A stretch of 64,000 nt of DNA from Defluviicoccus sp. (GTDB lineage: Bacteria; Pseudomonadota; Alphaproteobacteria; MPNO01). Shown in pieces: positions 53,886-64,000 of this stretch (the first letter of the stretch is position 1; each line of letters opens with the position of its first letter). The stretch spans positions 1 through 64,000 of the forward strand of contig JAJEHI010000140.1 in NCBI GenBank assembly GCA_022823775.1, in the 5' to 3' direction. A model generated the notes under the pieces. That model was not told the origin of the DNA, ran no database searches, and was given only the letters and a program-made list of their open reading frames with translations. Position numbers and translations under genes: made by a program.

Positions 53886-54487
53886 TCGCCCGGCTGACCG
53901 GCCGTATCGACTCCATCGCCGAGGACTCGGCGGTGATCGACGTCGCGGGGGTCGGCTATCTGGTCTATTGCTCCGCGCGCACGCTGGGCACGTTGCCGGC
54001 CGCGGGAGAGTCGGCGAGCCTCCATGTCGAGACCCATGTGCGCGAGGATCACATCCATCTCTACGGCTTCGAGAGCCTGGCCGAGCGCGACTGGTTCCGC
54101 CTGCTGACCACCGTGCAGGGCGTGGGAACCCGGGTGGCGCTGGCGATCCTGTCGGCGCTGAGCGCGGACAGGCTGTCCGACGCGCTGATCGCGGGCGACG
54201 GAAAGATGCTGACCCAGGCCCCGGGCGTCGGGCCCAAGCTCGCCGGACGGATCGTGGCCGAGCTTAAGGACAAGGCGGTTCCCGCAACTGAGTCGTTCGC
54301 GCGAACGGGGGACGGTGGCGCCGTCGGCGATCCCGACGCGCTCGACGACGCGGTGTCGGCCCTGGTCAATCTCGGCTATCGCCGGGGCGAGGCCTTCGGC
54401 GCGGTGACCGAGGCCGCGCGGGCACTCGGGTCCGAGGCGGAGGTGGAGACCCTTATCCGGGCCGGTCTCCGGGAGCTCTCCTCATGA
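53882..54487 (+). CDS. ruvA: RuvA, Holliday junction DNA-binding subunit
   Basis: A 201-residue tetrameric branch-migration subunit. The OB domain ([20 protein letters not shown]) is followed by the helix-hairpin-helix pairs [13 protein letters not shown] (near 78) and [18 protein letters not shown] (near 113), and a C-terminal RuvB-binding domain ending near [13 protein letters not shown]. Start is GTG in a GTGA overlap with ruvC; the stop overlaps ruvB (ATGA). Confidence 0.95.
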   Translation: MIARLTGRIDSIAEDSAVIDVAGVGYLVYCSARTLGTLPAAGESASLHVETHVREDHIHLYGFESLAERDWFRLLTTVQGVGTRVALAILSALSADRLSDALIAGDGKMLTQAPGVGPKLAGRIVAELKDKAVPATESFARTGDGGAVGDPDALDDAVSALVNLGYRRGEAFGAVTEAARALGSEAEVETLIRAGLRELSS

Positions 54488-55539
54488 CCGCGGAGCGGCA
54501 GACGGCCGCCGCCTTCGACCTGGACCGCGATGCCGGGGAGGCGGTTCTCCGTCCGCGCCGGCTGGACGAGTTCATCGGCCAGGAACGCTTGCGCCGGAAC
54601 CTTTCGGTTTTCATCGACGCGGCGCGCTCGCGCGGGGAAGCCCTCGACCATGTGCTTCTGCACGGTCCGCCCGGTCTCGGCAAGACCACGCTGGCCCAGA
54701 TCGTCGCGCGCGAGCTCGGCGTCGGGTTCCGGGCGACCTCCGGACCGGTGCTCGCCCGGGCCGGCGATCTCGCCGCCGTGCTCACCAATCTGGAGCGCCA
54801 CGACGTTCTCTTCATCGATGAGATCCACCGCCTCAACCCGGCTGTCGAGGAGGTCCTCTATCCCGCGCTGGAGGACTTCCAGCTGGACCTGATCATCGGG
54901 GCGGGGCCGGCGGCGCGGTCGGTCCGGATCGACCTGCAGCGCTTCACCCTGATCGGCGCGACCACGCGGGCCGGCCTGGTCTCGACCCCCCTCCGCGACC
55001 GTTTCGGCATCCCGCTCCGGCTCGACTTCTACACCGACGCCGAGCTCGAGGAGGTCGTCAGGCGCGGCGCCGGGGTGCTCGGCATCGCGATCACCGGAGA
55101 CGGTGCCACGGAGATCGCCCGCCGGTCGCGCGGCACGCCCCGGATCGCCGGCCGGTTGCTGCGCCGGCTGCGCGATTTCGCCGCCGTCGACGGTTCCGAC
55201 GGAATCGACGCCGGTCTCGCCGACACCGGTCTTGCCATGCTCGAAGTCGACCGTCTCGGCCTCGACATGATGGACCGCCGCTATCTCAACTGTATCGCGG
55301 CCGACTACGGCGGCGGGCCGGTCGGGGTCGAAACCCTCGCGGCTGCGCTCTCGGAGCAGCGCGACGCGATAGAAGAGGTTATCGAGCCTTTCCTGATCCA
55401 GCAGGGGCTGGTGCGGCGCACCGCGCGCGGGCGCATGCTCGCCGACCGGGCATTCCGCCATCTGGGCGTGGCGCTACCCGAGCGCGACGAGTCCCAGCTC
55501 GACCTCCTGCGCGCCGGGGAGGGGCCGGACGATGGTTGA
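54484..55539 (+). CDS. ruvB: RuvB, Holliday junction branch-migration ATPase
   Basis: A 351-residue AAA+ motor. N-terminal [19 protein letters not shown] (near 20), Walker [16 protein letters not shown] (58-72), Walker [11 protein letters not shown] (near 110), sensor 1 [10 protein letters not shown] and the C-terminal winged helix ([18 protein letters not shown]) are present. It drives branch migration with RuvA and RuvC. The stop overlaps ybgC by 8 bp. Confidence 0.97.
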   Translation: MTAERQTAAAFDLDRDAGEAVLRPRRLDEFIGQERLRRNLSVFIDAARSRGEALDHVLLHGPPGLGKTTLAQIVARELGVGFRATSGPVLARAGDLAAVLTNLERHDVLFIDEIHRLNPAVEEVLYPALEDFQLDLIIGAGPAARSVRIDLQRFTLIGATTRAGLVSTPLRDRFGIPLRLDFYTDAELEEVVRRGAGVLGIAITGDGATEIARRSRGTPRIAGRLLRRLRDFAAVDGSDGIDAGLADTGLAMLEVDRLGLDMMDRRYLNCIAADYGGGPVGVETLAAALSEQRDAIEEVIEPFLIQQGLVRRTARGRMLADRAFRHLGVALPERDESQLDLLRAGEGPDDG

Positions 55540-56023
55540 ATCCGGCCTGGGACCGGTCGCCGGGATCCTCGACGGGGCCGAACATGTCTACCGAGTGCGC
55601 GTCTATTTCGAGGACACCGACGCGGCCGGCATCGTTTACTACGCGAGCTATCTGCGCATGGCGGAGCGCGCGCGGACCGAAATGATGCGCCTTCTCGGCG
55701 CCGATCATGCCGGCATGATGCGGAACGATAGGCTGGTCCTCACGGTGCGCGAGTGCATGATCGAATATCTCGCCCCGGCCCGGCTCGACGACGTGCTGGA
55801 GATCCGTTCGAGCCTGCTCGAAATCGGCGGGGCGAGCCTCCGGGTCCGCCAGACCGTCCGCCGCGACGGCGAAACCCTGGCGCGCATCGGCCTGCGGCTT
55901 GCCTGCGTCGGCGAAGCCGGCCGACCGGCGCGGTTTCCCGCGCGGCTCCGTTCGGCGCTCGCCGGGTTCGCCGGCGCTCCTCCCCCACAGCGATCCCGCG
56001 AGTCCGATCATGTCGTTTCTTGA
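55532..56023 (+). CDS. ybgC: YbgC, tol-pal-associated acyl-CoA thioesterase
   Basis: A 163-residue hotdog-fold 4-hydroxybenzoyl-CoA-thioesterase family protein. [20 protein letters not shown] near 28 is the catalytic signature, with the Asp of DTDAAG. YbgC is encoded at the head of tol-pal operons and interacts with phospholipid-synthesis enzymes in E. coli. It overlaps ruvB (8 bp) and tolQ (14 bp). Confidence 0.93.
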   Translation: MVESGLGPVAGILDGAEHVYRVRVYFEDTDAAGIVYYASYLRMAERARTEMMRLLGADHAGMMRNDRLVLTVRECMIEYLAPARLDDVLEIRSSLLEIGGASLRVRQTVRRDGETLARIGLRLACVGEAGRPARFPARLRSALAGFAGAPPPQRSRESDHVVS

Positions 56024-56729
56024 ATCCGCCGACCTTGCCGGTTCCATCGCCGGCGACCTTTCGATCTGGGGGCTGTTCCTCCAGGCCGATATCGTGGTCC
56101 AGCTCGTCATGGTCCTGCTGATCGCGGCCTCGTTCTGGTGTTGGGCGGTAATTTTCGAGAAGGTGTTGCGGATGCGCCGTCTCGATCGGCAGGCGGGCGA
56201 GTTCGAGGAGCGGTTCTGGTCCGGCGGATCGCTCGACGACCTGTATGAGGATATAGGCCAGCGCCCCGACGACCCGATGTCGGGCATCTTCGTCGCCGCG
56301 ATGCGCGAATGGCGACGCTCGACCGAACGCGGCGCGCTGGGAGAGGACTCCCGGCTCACGCTGACCGGGCGGATCGACCGGGTGATGGAGATCGCGCTCG
56401 CCCGGGAGCTGCACCATCTCGAACGTTACATGACGTTTCTGGCTTCCGTCGGTTCCACCGCGCCGTTCATCGGCCTGTTCGGTACCGTCTGGGGCATCAT
56501 GAACAGCTTCCAGGCGATCGCGCTGACCAAGAACACATCGCTCGCCGTGGTCGCGCCCGGCATCGCCGAGGCGCTGTTCGCCACCGCGCTCGGTCTGATC
56601 GCCGCGATTCCCGCGGTGATCGGCTACAACAAGCTCAACAACGACATCTCGCGCTACGCGGCGCGGCTAGAATCCTTCTCCGGCGAGTTTTCCGCCATCC
56701 TGTCGCGCCAGGCCGACGCGAAGGATTGA
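56010..56729 (+). CDS. tolQ: TolQ, Tol-Pal system proton channel subunit
   Basis: A 239-residue inner-membrane protein with three membrane helices: VVQLVMVLLIAASFWCWAVI (near 32), FIGLFGTVWGIMNSF (near 147) and ALFATALGLIAAIPAVIGYN (near 185). The TolQ/ExbB/MotA core GSTAPFIGLFGTVWGIM is intact. With TolR it forms the proton-driven motor energising TolA and Pal. ATG at 56010 overlaps the end of ybgC. Confidence 0.95.
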   Translation: MSFLESADLAGSIAGDLSIWGLFLQADIVVQLVMVLLIAASFWCWAVIFEKVLRMRRLDRQAGEFEERFWSGGSLDDLYEDIGQRPDDPMSGIFVAAMREWRRSTERGALGEDSRLTLTGRIDRVMEIALARELHHLERYMTFLASVGSTAPFIGLFGTVWGIMNSFQAIALTKNTSLAVVAPGIAEALFATALGLIAAIPAVIGYNKLNNDISRYAARLESFSGEFSAILSRQADAKD

Positions 56730-56732
56730 CCG

Positions 56733-57209
56733 GTGGCGATCCCCGTCGGCAACGGCTCCGCAACGCGCCAGTCGCGGCGCGCCGCCCGGTACCGCCCGAT
56801 GAGCGAGATCAACGTCACGCCCTTCGTCGACGTGATGCTGGTCCTTCTGGTCGTCTTCATGATCACCGCGCCGCTGCTCACCGTCGGCGTCCCGGTGGAT
56901 CTGCCCAAGACGGCCGCCTCCCGCATGGTCGGTCAGGACGAGCCCCTGGTGATCACGGTGCGCGCCGACGGCAAGGTCTACATCCAGGACAGCGAGATCG
57001 AACTGCCGCGGTTGATCCCGCGCCTGGAGGCGATCACCGAGAACAAGAAGGACACGCGGATCTTCGTGCGCGGCGACAAGGCTGTTGCCTACGGCGTGGT
57101 GATGCGGGTCATGGGTTCGGTCAACCTGGCGGGATTCGACCGCGTCGCCCTGATCACCCAAATGCCGCAGGGCGACGAGGCCGAATCCCCGGGCCGCGCG
57201 GAGCGTTGA
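56733..57209 (+). CDS. tolR: TolR, Tol-Pal system protein
   Basis: A 158-residue ExbD/TolR family protein. After a basic N-terminus, SEINVTPFVDVMLVLLVVFM has the proton-binding Asp33 in the single membrane helix. The periplasmic domain (VYIQDSEIELPRLIPRLEAI) follows. Start is GTG at 56733, three bases after the tolQ stop. Confidence 0.95.
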   Translation: MAIPVGNGSATRQSRRAARYRPMSEINVTPFVDVMLVLLVVFMITAPLLTVGVPVDLPKTAASRMVGQDEPLVITVRADGKVYIQDSEIELPRLIPRLEAITENKKDTRIFVRGDKAVAYGVVMRVMGSVNLAGFDRVALITQMPQGDEAESPGRAER

Positions 57210-57212
57210 CCG

Positions 57213-58148
57213 TTGCGGGCGGGAATTTCGCTCTCGACGGGACTTCACGCCGGCGTGCTGGCCTTCGCCGTGCTTGGGTTGCCTGCGCTCTTCGATCCGC
57301 CGCCGCCCGCCGAGGCGGTCATCGCCGTGACCGTCGTCGCCGAGGCGGCCGAGATCGAACCGGAGCCGAAGCCGCCCGCCGTCGAGAAGCCCGAACCCGA
57401 GCCACCCAGGCCGGCTCCCGAGAAGGCGCCCCCGCCCGCGGCTCCACCGCCTCCTCCGGAGCCGGAACCGCCGCCGAAACCCGAGCCCGTGCGCGAACCC
57501 GAGCCTCCGCCGGTCCCGAAGCCGGAACCCAAGCCCGAGCCTAAACCGGAGCCCGTACCCGAGCCCAAGCCGGAGCCCAAGCCCAAACCGAAACCCAGGA
57601 ACGTCGAAAAACCGCCGCCGCCGCAAGCGAAACCCAAACCGTCCCGGCCGCAAGCCGCCAGGGCGGCCCCGGTGCCCAAGCGCAAGCCGAAACCGCCGCC
57701 CGACGCGTTCGACACGCTCCTCCGGGACCTGGAGCGCCAGCGCAAGGCCGCGCCGCCCAAGCCGCGCCGGGAGCAGGTCCGGCCGTCGCCGCGCGTCGCG
57801 TCGCGTCAGCAGAACGACTTGCGCCAGAGACGTCTGATATCCGACCTGGTACGGCAGATTCGCGAGCAGGTCTGGAAATGCTGGAACCCGCCCATCGGTA
57901 TCAAGGATGCCCACAAGATCAAGGTCGAGATCGGGATTCGGCTGAACCCCGACGGGACGCTGATCGGGAGTCCCAGAATTGTCGACAAAGGCAGGTTATC
58001 TTCCGACCCTGTCTTTCGCGCTTACGCGGAAAGCGCCCTCCGCGCGCTGAAGAATCCGCGCTGTCAACCGCTTCGTCTGCCGCTGGCCTCTTACGAGACC
58101 TGGCGGGCGATTTCGTTCAACTTCGACACCAGGGAGTTGCTGAGATGA
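57213..58148 (+). CDS. tolA: TolA, Tol-Pal system energy transducer
   Basis: A 311-residue protein: an N-terminal membrane segment ([20 protein letters not shown]), a long Pro/Glu/Lys-rich central region (residues about 45-170, with repeats such as [12 protein letters not shown]) and a C-terminal TolA/TonB-like domain with VWKCWNPP and [13 protein letters not shown]. It spans the periplasm to Pal. The central region is proline-rich rather than the usual helical Ala/Lys type. Start is TTG; its TGA overlaps the tolB ATG. Confidence 0.9.
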   Translation: MRAGISLSTGLHAGVLAFAVLGLPALFDPPPPAEAVIAVTVVAEAAEIEPEPKPPAVEKPEPEPPRPAPEKAPPPAAPPPPPEPEPPPKPEPVREPEPPPVPKPEPKPEPKPEPVPEPKPEPKPKPKPRNVEKPPPPQAKPKPSRPQAARAAPVPKRKPKPPPDAFDTLLRDLERQRKAAPPKPRREQVRPSPRVASRQQNDLRQRRLISDLVRQIREQVWKCWNPPIGIKDAHKIKVEIGIRLNPDGTLIGSPRIVDKGRLSSDPVFRAYAESALRALKNPRCQPLRLPLASYETWRAISFNFDTRELLR

Positions 58149-59497
58149 AGAACTCTCGTTTCCGTGGACCGGCGTACGCGATCCTCCTCGCCGCATTGGC
58201 GTTTTCCTTCTCGGTCGCGGTGGGGCTACCGGCCAGCGCCCAGTTGAAGGTGGACATCACCCGCGGCCAGGTCGAGCCGCTGCCGATCGCGATCCCCGAT
58301 TTCCAGGGCTCCGATGCGAGAAGCGCCGACTACGGCAGGCGCGTCACCGAAGTCATCGCCGCCGATCTCGCGCGCTCGGGACTGTTCCGCCCCATCGACA
58401 AGCAGGCATTCATCCAGTCTCCCGCCGACATCGGGATCCAGCCGCGCTTCGGAGATTGGCGGCTGATCAACGCCCAGGCGCTGGTCAACGGCCGGGCGGC
58501 GGTCTCGCCGGACGGCCGGCTCACGGTCGAGTTCAGGCTGTGGGACGTCTTTGCCCAGCAGCAGATGATCGGCACGCGCTTCCGCACGGCGCCCGACAAC
58601 TGGCGCGTGGTCGCGCATCGCATCGCCGACAAGATCTACCAGCGCATAACCGGAGAAAGCGGCTATTTCGATACCCGTGTCGTCTACATCTCGGAGACCG
58701 GGCCGGCCGAGCGCCGGATCAAGCGGCTCGCCATCATGGACCAGGACGGCGCCAATCACCGTTACCTGACCGGCGGCGAACACCTCGTGCTGACCCCGAG
58801 GTTCTCGCCCACGGAGCAGGCGATCACCTTCCTCTCCTTCGTCAACAACCGGCCGCGAGTCTATCTCTACCATATCGACACCGGCCAGCAGGAAATCCTC
58901 GGCGACTTTCCCGGCATGACGTTCGCGCCCCGCTTCTCCCCCGACGGCGCCAAGGTGGTCATGAGCATGGCGCGCAACGGAAATTCCGAGATTTACGCGA
59001 TGGATCTCCGGACTCGGAAGGTGCGGCGGCTCACCAACCATCCCGCGATCGACACCTCGCCCTCGGTTTCGCCCGACGGCAAGCGGCTGGTGTTCAACTC
59101 CGACCGGAGCGGTCAGCAGCAGATCTACGTGCTGGACATGGACAGAGGCAACGCGCGGCGCTTGAGCTTCGGCGAGGGACGCTACGCCACTCCGGTCTGG
59201 TCGCCCCGCGGCGACCTGGTGGCTTTCACCAAGATCAATCGCGGCCAGTTCTCGATCGGCGTGATGCGCCCCGACGGCACGGGCGAGCGCATACTGGTTA
59301 CCGACTTCCTGGTCGAGGCGCCGACCTGGGCGCCGAACGGTCGGGTCCTGATGTATTTCCGCCAGCCGCGGGCGCGGCCCGGACAGAAGAAACCGGGGCC
59401 CAGGCTCTATTCGATCGACCTGACCGGGCACAACGAGCGTGAGATCGCCACGCCGCTCGACGCGTCCGACCCGGCCTGGTCGCCGCTGAAGCGCTAG
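58145..59497 (+). CDS. tolB: TolB, Tol-Pal system beta-propeller protein
   Basis: A 450-residue periplasmic protein. The signal peptide ([20 protein letters not shown]) ends near ASAQ. The N-terminal domain ([15 protein letters not shown]) is followed by a six-bladed propeller with repeated [22 protein letters not shown] and [11 protein letters not shown] motifs. It binds Pal and TolA. Upstream open frame before 58145 mirrors tolA and is not used. Confidence 0.95.
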   Translation: MKNSRFRGPAYAILLAALAFSFSVAVGLPASAQLKVDITRGQVEPLPIAIPDFQGSDARSADYGRRVTEVIAADLARSGLFRPIDKQAFIQSPADIGIQPRFGDWRLINAQALVNGRAAVSPDGRLTVEFRLWDVFAQQQMIGTRFRTAPDNWRVVAHRIADKIYQRITGESGYFDTRVVYISETGPAERRIKRLAIMDQDGANHRYLTGGEHLVLTPRFSPTEQAITFLSFVNNRPRVYLYHIDTGQQEILGDFPGMTFAPRFSPDGAKVVMSMARNGNSEIYAMDLRTRKVRRLTNHPAIDTSPSVSPDGKRLVFNSDRSGQQQIYVLDMDRGNARRLSFGEGRYATPVWSPRGDLVAFTKINRGQFSIGVMRPDGTGERILVTDFLVEAPTWAPNGRVLMYFRQPRARPGQKKPGPRLYSIDLTGHNEREIATPLDASDPAWSPLKR

Positions 59498-59635
59498 GTC
59501 TCGGGATCGTTGCAGGGTGCTGCGACCGGTCCTCAGGCGTTTGTTGAATTCCACCCGGTCGGGCGTCATATTGCGCCCGTCGAACAGCGCCCCGTCGAAC
59601 GGCGGCGGGCGCCTGACTCTCGAAGGAGCATCCAT

Positions 59636-60196
59636 ATGCGGTTCAGGATTCTCGCGGTCGCCGTCGCCGCGGCCATGATGTGGGGGTGCAGTTCGACTCC
59701 GGACGAACAGTCGTCCACGTCGACGACCGGGGATTCCGGCGCGCCGACGACATCCACGGCGGCAAGCGACCAAGGGGTAACGTCGTCGGAGCTTCCGTCG
59801 GAGTCCGCCATACCGCCCGGCTCGTCGGAAGATTTCGTTGTCAATGTCGGGGACCGCGTCCATTTCGGCTTCGACCGGTTCGACCTGACCAACGAAGCGC
59901 GCGGCATCCTGGAAGCGCAGGCCAAGTGGCTCGAACGGCACGGCTCGATAGCGGTCACCGTCGCCGGCCATGCCGACGAACGGGGAACGCGGGAATACAA
60001 CCTGGCGCTCGGCGAGCGCCGTGCGATCAGCGTACGCAACTACCTGATCGCGCTCGGCATCGACCCGAGCCGGATCCGGACGGTCAGCTACGGCAAGGAA
60101 CGTCCCGTCGACCCCGGCTCCACCGAAGACGCCTGGGCCAAGAACCGGCGCGGCGTCACGCAGATCGACGAATCGACGCTGAGCCTGTCCAACTGA
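59636..60196 (+). CDS. pal: Pal, peptidoglycan-associated lipoprotein
   Basis: A 186-residue outer-membrane lipoprotein. The lipobox is MWGC (Cys18). After a Ser/Thr-rich linker, the OmpA-like domain (VHFGFDRFDLTNEAR, VAGHADERGTREYNLALGER, SYGKERPVDPG) binds meso-diaminopimelate of peptidoglycan. The ATG at 59636 is preceded by AAGGAG. It lies 138 bp after tolB. Confidence 0.95.
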   Translation: MRFRILAVAVAAAMMWGCSSTPDEQSSTSTTGDSGAPTTSTAASDQGVTSSELPSESAIPPGSSEDFVVNVGDRVHFGFDRFDLTNEARGILEAQAKWLERHGSIAVTVAGHADERGTREYNLALGERRAISVRNYLIALGIDPSRIRTVSYGKERPVDPGSTEDAWAKNRRGVTQIDESTLSLSN

Positions 60197-60297
60197 TCCG
60201 GTCGTCGGCCGGCGCCGAAAAATCGCCATAATCCGGATCCATTCTGGGACGTGGCCGACGGCCCGGGCGGTCGTCCGGACGGAGGGGTCGGGGCGCG

Positions 60298-61209
60298 ATG
60301 AAACAATTCCAGGCGAGGCTGCCGGTCGCGGCTTTCATGCTGGTTGCGCTCGGGATCGCGGCCGTTCCCATGCCCGCGGCGGGCCAGTCGGCGGAATACT
60401 ACGAGCTTACCGAGAGGCTGGAACGGCTGCAGCGCGAGGTCCAGACGCTGCAGCGATCCATCTCCCGCGGCGCGCCACCGGGACAAGCCGCCGACGCCGC
60501 GGCCAGCGCGGAAGTGCGACTGACCGAGTTCGAGGCGCTGCTGCGCGGTCTCGAACGGAGGATCGAAACCCTCGAGAACGAGAGACGCCGCGACGCGGAA
60601 CGGGTCGAGAAGCTCGCTTCCGATCTGGAACTCCGGCTGCGGGCGCTTGAGCGGGGAGCCCCGGAGTCCGCGGCTGCCGACGCGTCCGGGGAGCCCGGAA
60701 CGCAGGACGCGGCGATTATCGGCGGGACCACGGCGCCCGATGCCCCGCCCCGTCCCCTCGGGACCCTGAAGCTGGATAGTGCCGCCGCCGCGGCGCGGCC
60801 GGCACCCGTCCTTCCCGCGGGTACCGCCAAGGAACAATACGACTATGCGCTCTCCCTGACCCTCAAGGAGGCGGACTATGCCAAGGCCGGCGCCGCGTTC
60901 CGCATCTTCATCGATAGCCACCCGAAGCACGCGTTGACCGGCAACGCTTATTTCTGGCTCGGTCGGACATATCTCGTGCGCGAGGACTACCGGAACGCCT
61001 CCTTCGCGTTTGCCGACGGCTTCAGGAAGTTCCCCCGCGGGCCCAAGGCGCCGGACACCCTCTACAATCTCGGTGTCTCTCTCCGACAGCTCGGCAAGAA
61101 GCAGGAAGCCTGCACCGCTTTGGCGCGCCTGCTCGACGGGTTTCCCAAAATCAATCCGACACTGAAGAGGCGCGTTTCGAGGGAGCGGAAGCGCCTGGAA
61201 TGCGGCTAG
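60298..61209 (+). CDS. cpoB: CpoB (YbgF), Tol-Pal-associated periplasmic protein
   Basis: A 303-residue exported protein. The signal peptide ends at PAAGQ; a coiled-coil region (YYELTERLERLQREVQTLQR, then LERRIETLENERRR) drives trimerisation; a linker follows, and the C-terminal TPR domain starts at KEQYDYALSLTLKEADY near 179 with LTGNAYFWLGRTYL and PDTLYNLGVSLRQLGK. CpoB coordinates outer-membrane constriction and peptidoglycan synthesis at division. Confidence 0.93.
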   Translation: MKQFQARLPVAAFMLVALGIAAVPMPAAGQSAEYYELTERLERLQREVQTLQRSISRGAPPGQAADAAASAEVRLTEFEALLRGLERRIETLENERRRDAERVEKLASDLELRLRALERGAPESAAADASGEPGTQDAAIIGGTTAPDAPPRPLGTLKLDSAAAAARPAPVLPAGTAKEQYDYALSLTLKEADYAKAGAAFRIFIDSHPKHALTGNAYFWLGRTYLVREDYRNASFAFADGFRKFPRGPKAPDTLYNLGVSLRQLGKKQEACTALARLLDGFPKINPTLKRRVSRERKRLECG

Positions 61210-61215
61210 TCCCCG

Positions 61216-62553
61216 ATGGATACGGCCGACGATGAAGCGCTGGACGGCGCGGCGTTCGCACGCCTGATCGAGCCTCTCGGCCCGTTCGAACCCCACCCCT
61301 CCCTCGCGGTCGCCGTTTCCGGCGGACCGGACAGCCGCGCCCTCGCGCTGCTGGCCGCGCCCTGGGCGGCGGAGCGCGGCGGAACCGTCGCCGCGCTGGT
61401 CGTGGATCACGGGCTGAGCGAAGGATCGGCCGCCGCGGCGAGCCGTACCCTGGAGTGGCTTGCCGCACACGGGATCGCCGGTGTCCGGCTGTGCTGGGAG
61501 GGTCCCAAGCCGACAGCCGGGGTACAGGCGGCGGCGCGGGAGGCGCGGTACCGGCTGCTCGGCCAGTGGTGCGCGGACCGCGGCGTTCTCCATCTCATGA
61601 CGGCGCATCACCGGGACGATCAGGCCGAGACGGTACTCCTCCGTCTCGCCGCGGGGAGCGGTTTGGACGGGCTCGCCGCCATGCCGCGCATCCAGGAAAC
61701 ATCGTGGGGCCGCGTTCTCCGTCCTCTGCTCGGGGTAAGCAGGCCGCGCTTGCGGGCGACGCTCGCCTCGCTCGGGCAAGGCTGGATCGAGGATCCCGCC
61801 AATGCCGACCCGGCGTTCGCCCGCGCCCGGCTGCGGCGCTCGGCCGGCGTGCTCGCGCGCGAGGGGCTGACGCCCGCCCGTCTCGGCGCGACCGCGAGCC
61901 GGATCGGCGCCGCGCGCCAAGCCCTCGAAGGCGAAACCGCTGCCCTGCTGGCGCGCTCGGTATCGGTCCTTCCCGCTGGCTATGCCGTGGCGGACAGGAA
62001 GGCGCTCGCGGAGGCCCCGCCGGATCTTTCCCGGCGCGCGCTGGAGCGGATCCTCGGCTGTATCGGCGGCCGCCTTTACGCGCCCCGGCGCGCCAGACTC
62101 GCGCGGCTCCTCGGCGGCGTGCGCGGGAGCGGCGTCATGGAGGTTCGCACGCTCGCCGGTTGCGCCATCGGACCGTCGGACGAAGCGATCCTGTTCATCC
62201 GCGAGGCGGGGGCGATCCGGGGAACGACACCCGCGGTTCCCGGCGGCGAGACGCTGTGGGACGGCCGGTTTCGGATTTCCTTCTCGCGCACCGCGGCGGG
62301 CCCGGGCGGGTTGCATCTGCGCGCGCTGGGCGCGGCGGGCTGGCGCAGGGTGCGCGGCGATGCGGAATGCGGGTTCGCGATGCCGGACGGGGCGCGTCGC
62401 GCCCTCCCGGCGGTGTACGATGACGAGGGTTTGCGCGAAGTGCCCCATCTCTCCTGGCGCCGAAACCCGGCAGCGGAAGGGGACCCCGTCGTCGCCAGCG
62501 CGGCGTTCGCCCCCGCGAGGCCGCTTGCAGCGACCGAATTTGCGGTTGTTTAA
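61216..62553 (+). CDS. tilS: TilS, tRNA(Ile)-lysidine synthetase
   Basis: A 445-residue ATP-dependent enzyme that converts the wobble cytidine of tRNA-Ile(CAU) to lysidine. The PP-loop SGGPDSRALALL is at 35-46; VDHGLSEGS (near 64), AREARYRLL and TAHHRDDQAETVLLRL (near 132) are conserved. The C-terminal region is present but diverged. It lies between cpoB and ftsH, a frequent alphaproteobacterial arrangement. Confidence 0.93.
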   Translation: MDTADDEALDGAAFARLIEPLGPFEPHPSLAVAVSGGPDSRALALLAAPWAAERGGTVAALVVDHGLSEGSAAAASRTLEWLAAHGIAGVRLCWEGPKPTAGVQAAAREARYRLLGQWCADRGVLHLMTAHHRDDQAETVLLRLAAGSGLDGLAAMPRIQETSWGRVLRPLLGVSRPRLRATLASLGQGWIEDPANADPAFARARLRRSAGVLAREGLTPARLGATASRIGAARQALEGETAALLARSVSVLPAGYAVADRKALAEAPPDLSRRALERILGCIGGRLYAPRRARLARLLGGVRGSGVMEVRTLAGCAIGPSDEAILFIREAGAIRGTTPAVPGGETLWDGRFRISFSRTAAGPGGLHLRALGAAGWRRVRGDAECGFAMPDGARRALPAVYDDEGLREVPHLSWRRNPAAEGDPVVASAAFAPARPLAATEFAVV

Positions 62554-62655
62554 TGCGCCTGCCACATTATTTATTCACTCTGTCTGCTTGCTGGACGATC
62601 GGCGGGAGCGGATTCGGAGCATCGATCCGCGCCTGCACCATTCGGGAACCGGGGC

Positions 62656-64000
<1,345 letters not shown>

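Noticed and set aside
57510-57600. Short tandem repeats in tolA as a CRISPR or VNTR
   Set aside because: They encode KPEP-type residues in frame, vary in unit length and have no unique spacers.

Overview
The window is about 70% GC and looks like a chromosomal, mostly core-genome segment of an alphaproteobacterium, probably from the Rhodospirillales or a nearby lineage. The evidence is gene order as much as gene content: ppsR / AT-rich gap / hemE-hemH-hemJ-rho (the replication-origin neighbourhood described for Caulobacter and Rickettsia), Tim44-like / mltA / smr, secB-dnaQ-coaE-aroE-maf, a CarD/ferredoxin/TerB-like/S4/Suv3-helicase block, zapA-6S RNA-fau, and yebC-ruvCAB-ybgC-tolQRAB-pal-cpoB-tilS-ftsH. 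No IS element, prophage, tRNA, rRNA or CRISPR array was seen.

Layout. 1-4.9 kb (minus strand): Tim44-like gene, mltA, a lutABC lactate-utilisation operon and the first 54 codons of an Smr-type gene that runs off the left edge. 5.0-6.1 kb: a histidine phosphatase and secB. 6.3-9.9 kb (minus): dnaQ, coaE, aroE, maf, ppsR. 9.9-10.3 kb: a 400-bp AT-rich gap, the best candidate for the chromosomal replication origin. 10.3-14.3 kb (plus): hemE, hemH, hemJ, rho. 14.4-25.9 kb: the most accessory-like part, with a quinone oxidoreductase, dienelactone hydrolase, an orphan molybdenum hydroxylase large subunit, an SDR, a FitA-type antitoxin with a decayed toxin start, a hydantoinase/oxoprolinase A+B operon with a beta-hydroxyacid dehydrogenase and a protein ending in a histidine tail, and a proline iminopeptidase.

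25.9-35.1 kb: a nuclease-fold protein coupled to an M48 lipoprotein, a molybdenum-carrier-like protein, carD, fdxA, a TerB-like gene, an S4 gene, a Suv3-like helicase and htpG. 35.1-37.8 kb: acnA with a one-base deletion. 38-44 kb: a secreted hydrolase, rpmE, an ABC exporter and a MotA/ExbB-like plus OmpA-like coiled-coil pair that suggests an uncharacterised ion-driven envelope machine. 44.3-48 kb: an inositol-monophosphatase-family gene, efp, epmB and divergent epmA, together a complete EF-P beta-lysylation module. 48-52.4 kb: thiE, a class I aldolase, small conserved genes, zapA, 6S RNA, fau and ymdB. 52.6-64 kb: yebC, the Ruv Holliday-junction genes, the Tol-Pal envelope system, tilS and ftsH (cut by the right edge).

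Most co-directional genes are tightly packed, with ATGA, GTGA or TTGA start/stop overlaps. Three palindromic intergenic repeats are present: two copies of one bipartite element in opposite orientation, and one long inverted repeat behind rho. The most useful leads are the candidate origin, the MotA/OmpA-like pair, the frameshifted aconitase, the decayed toxin, the nuclease-fold protein lacking key residues, and the 6S RNA.
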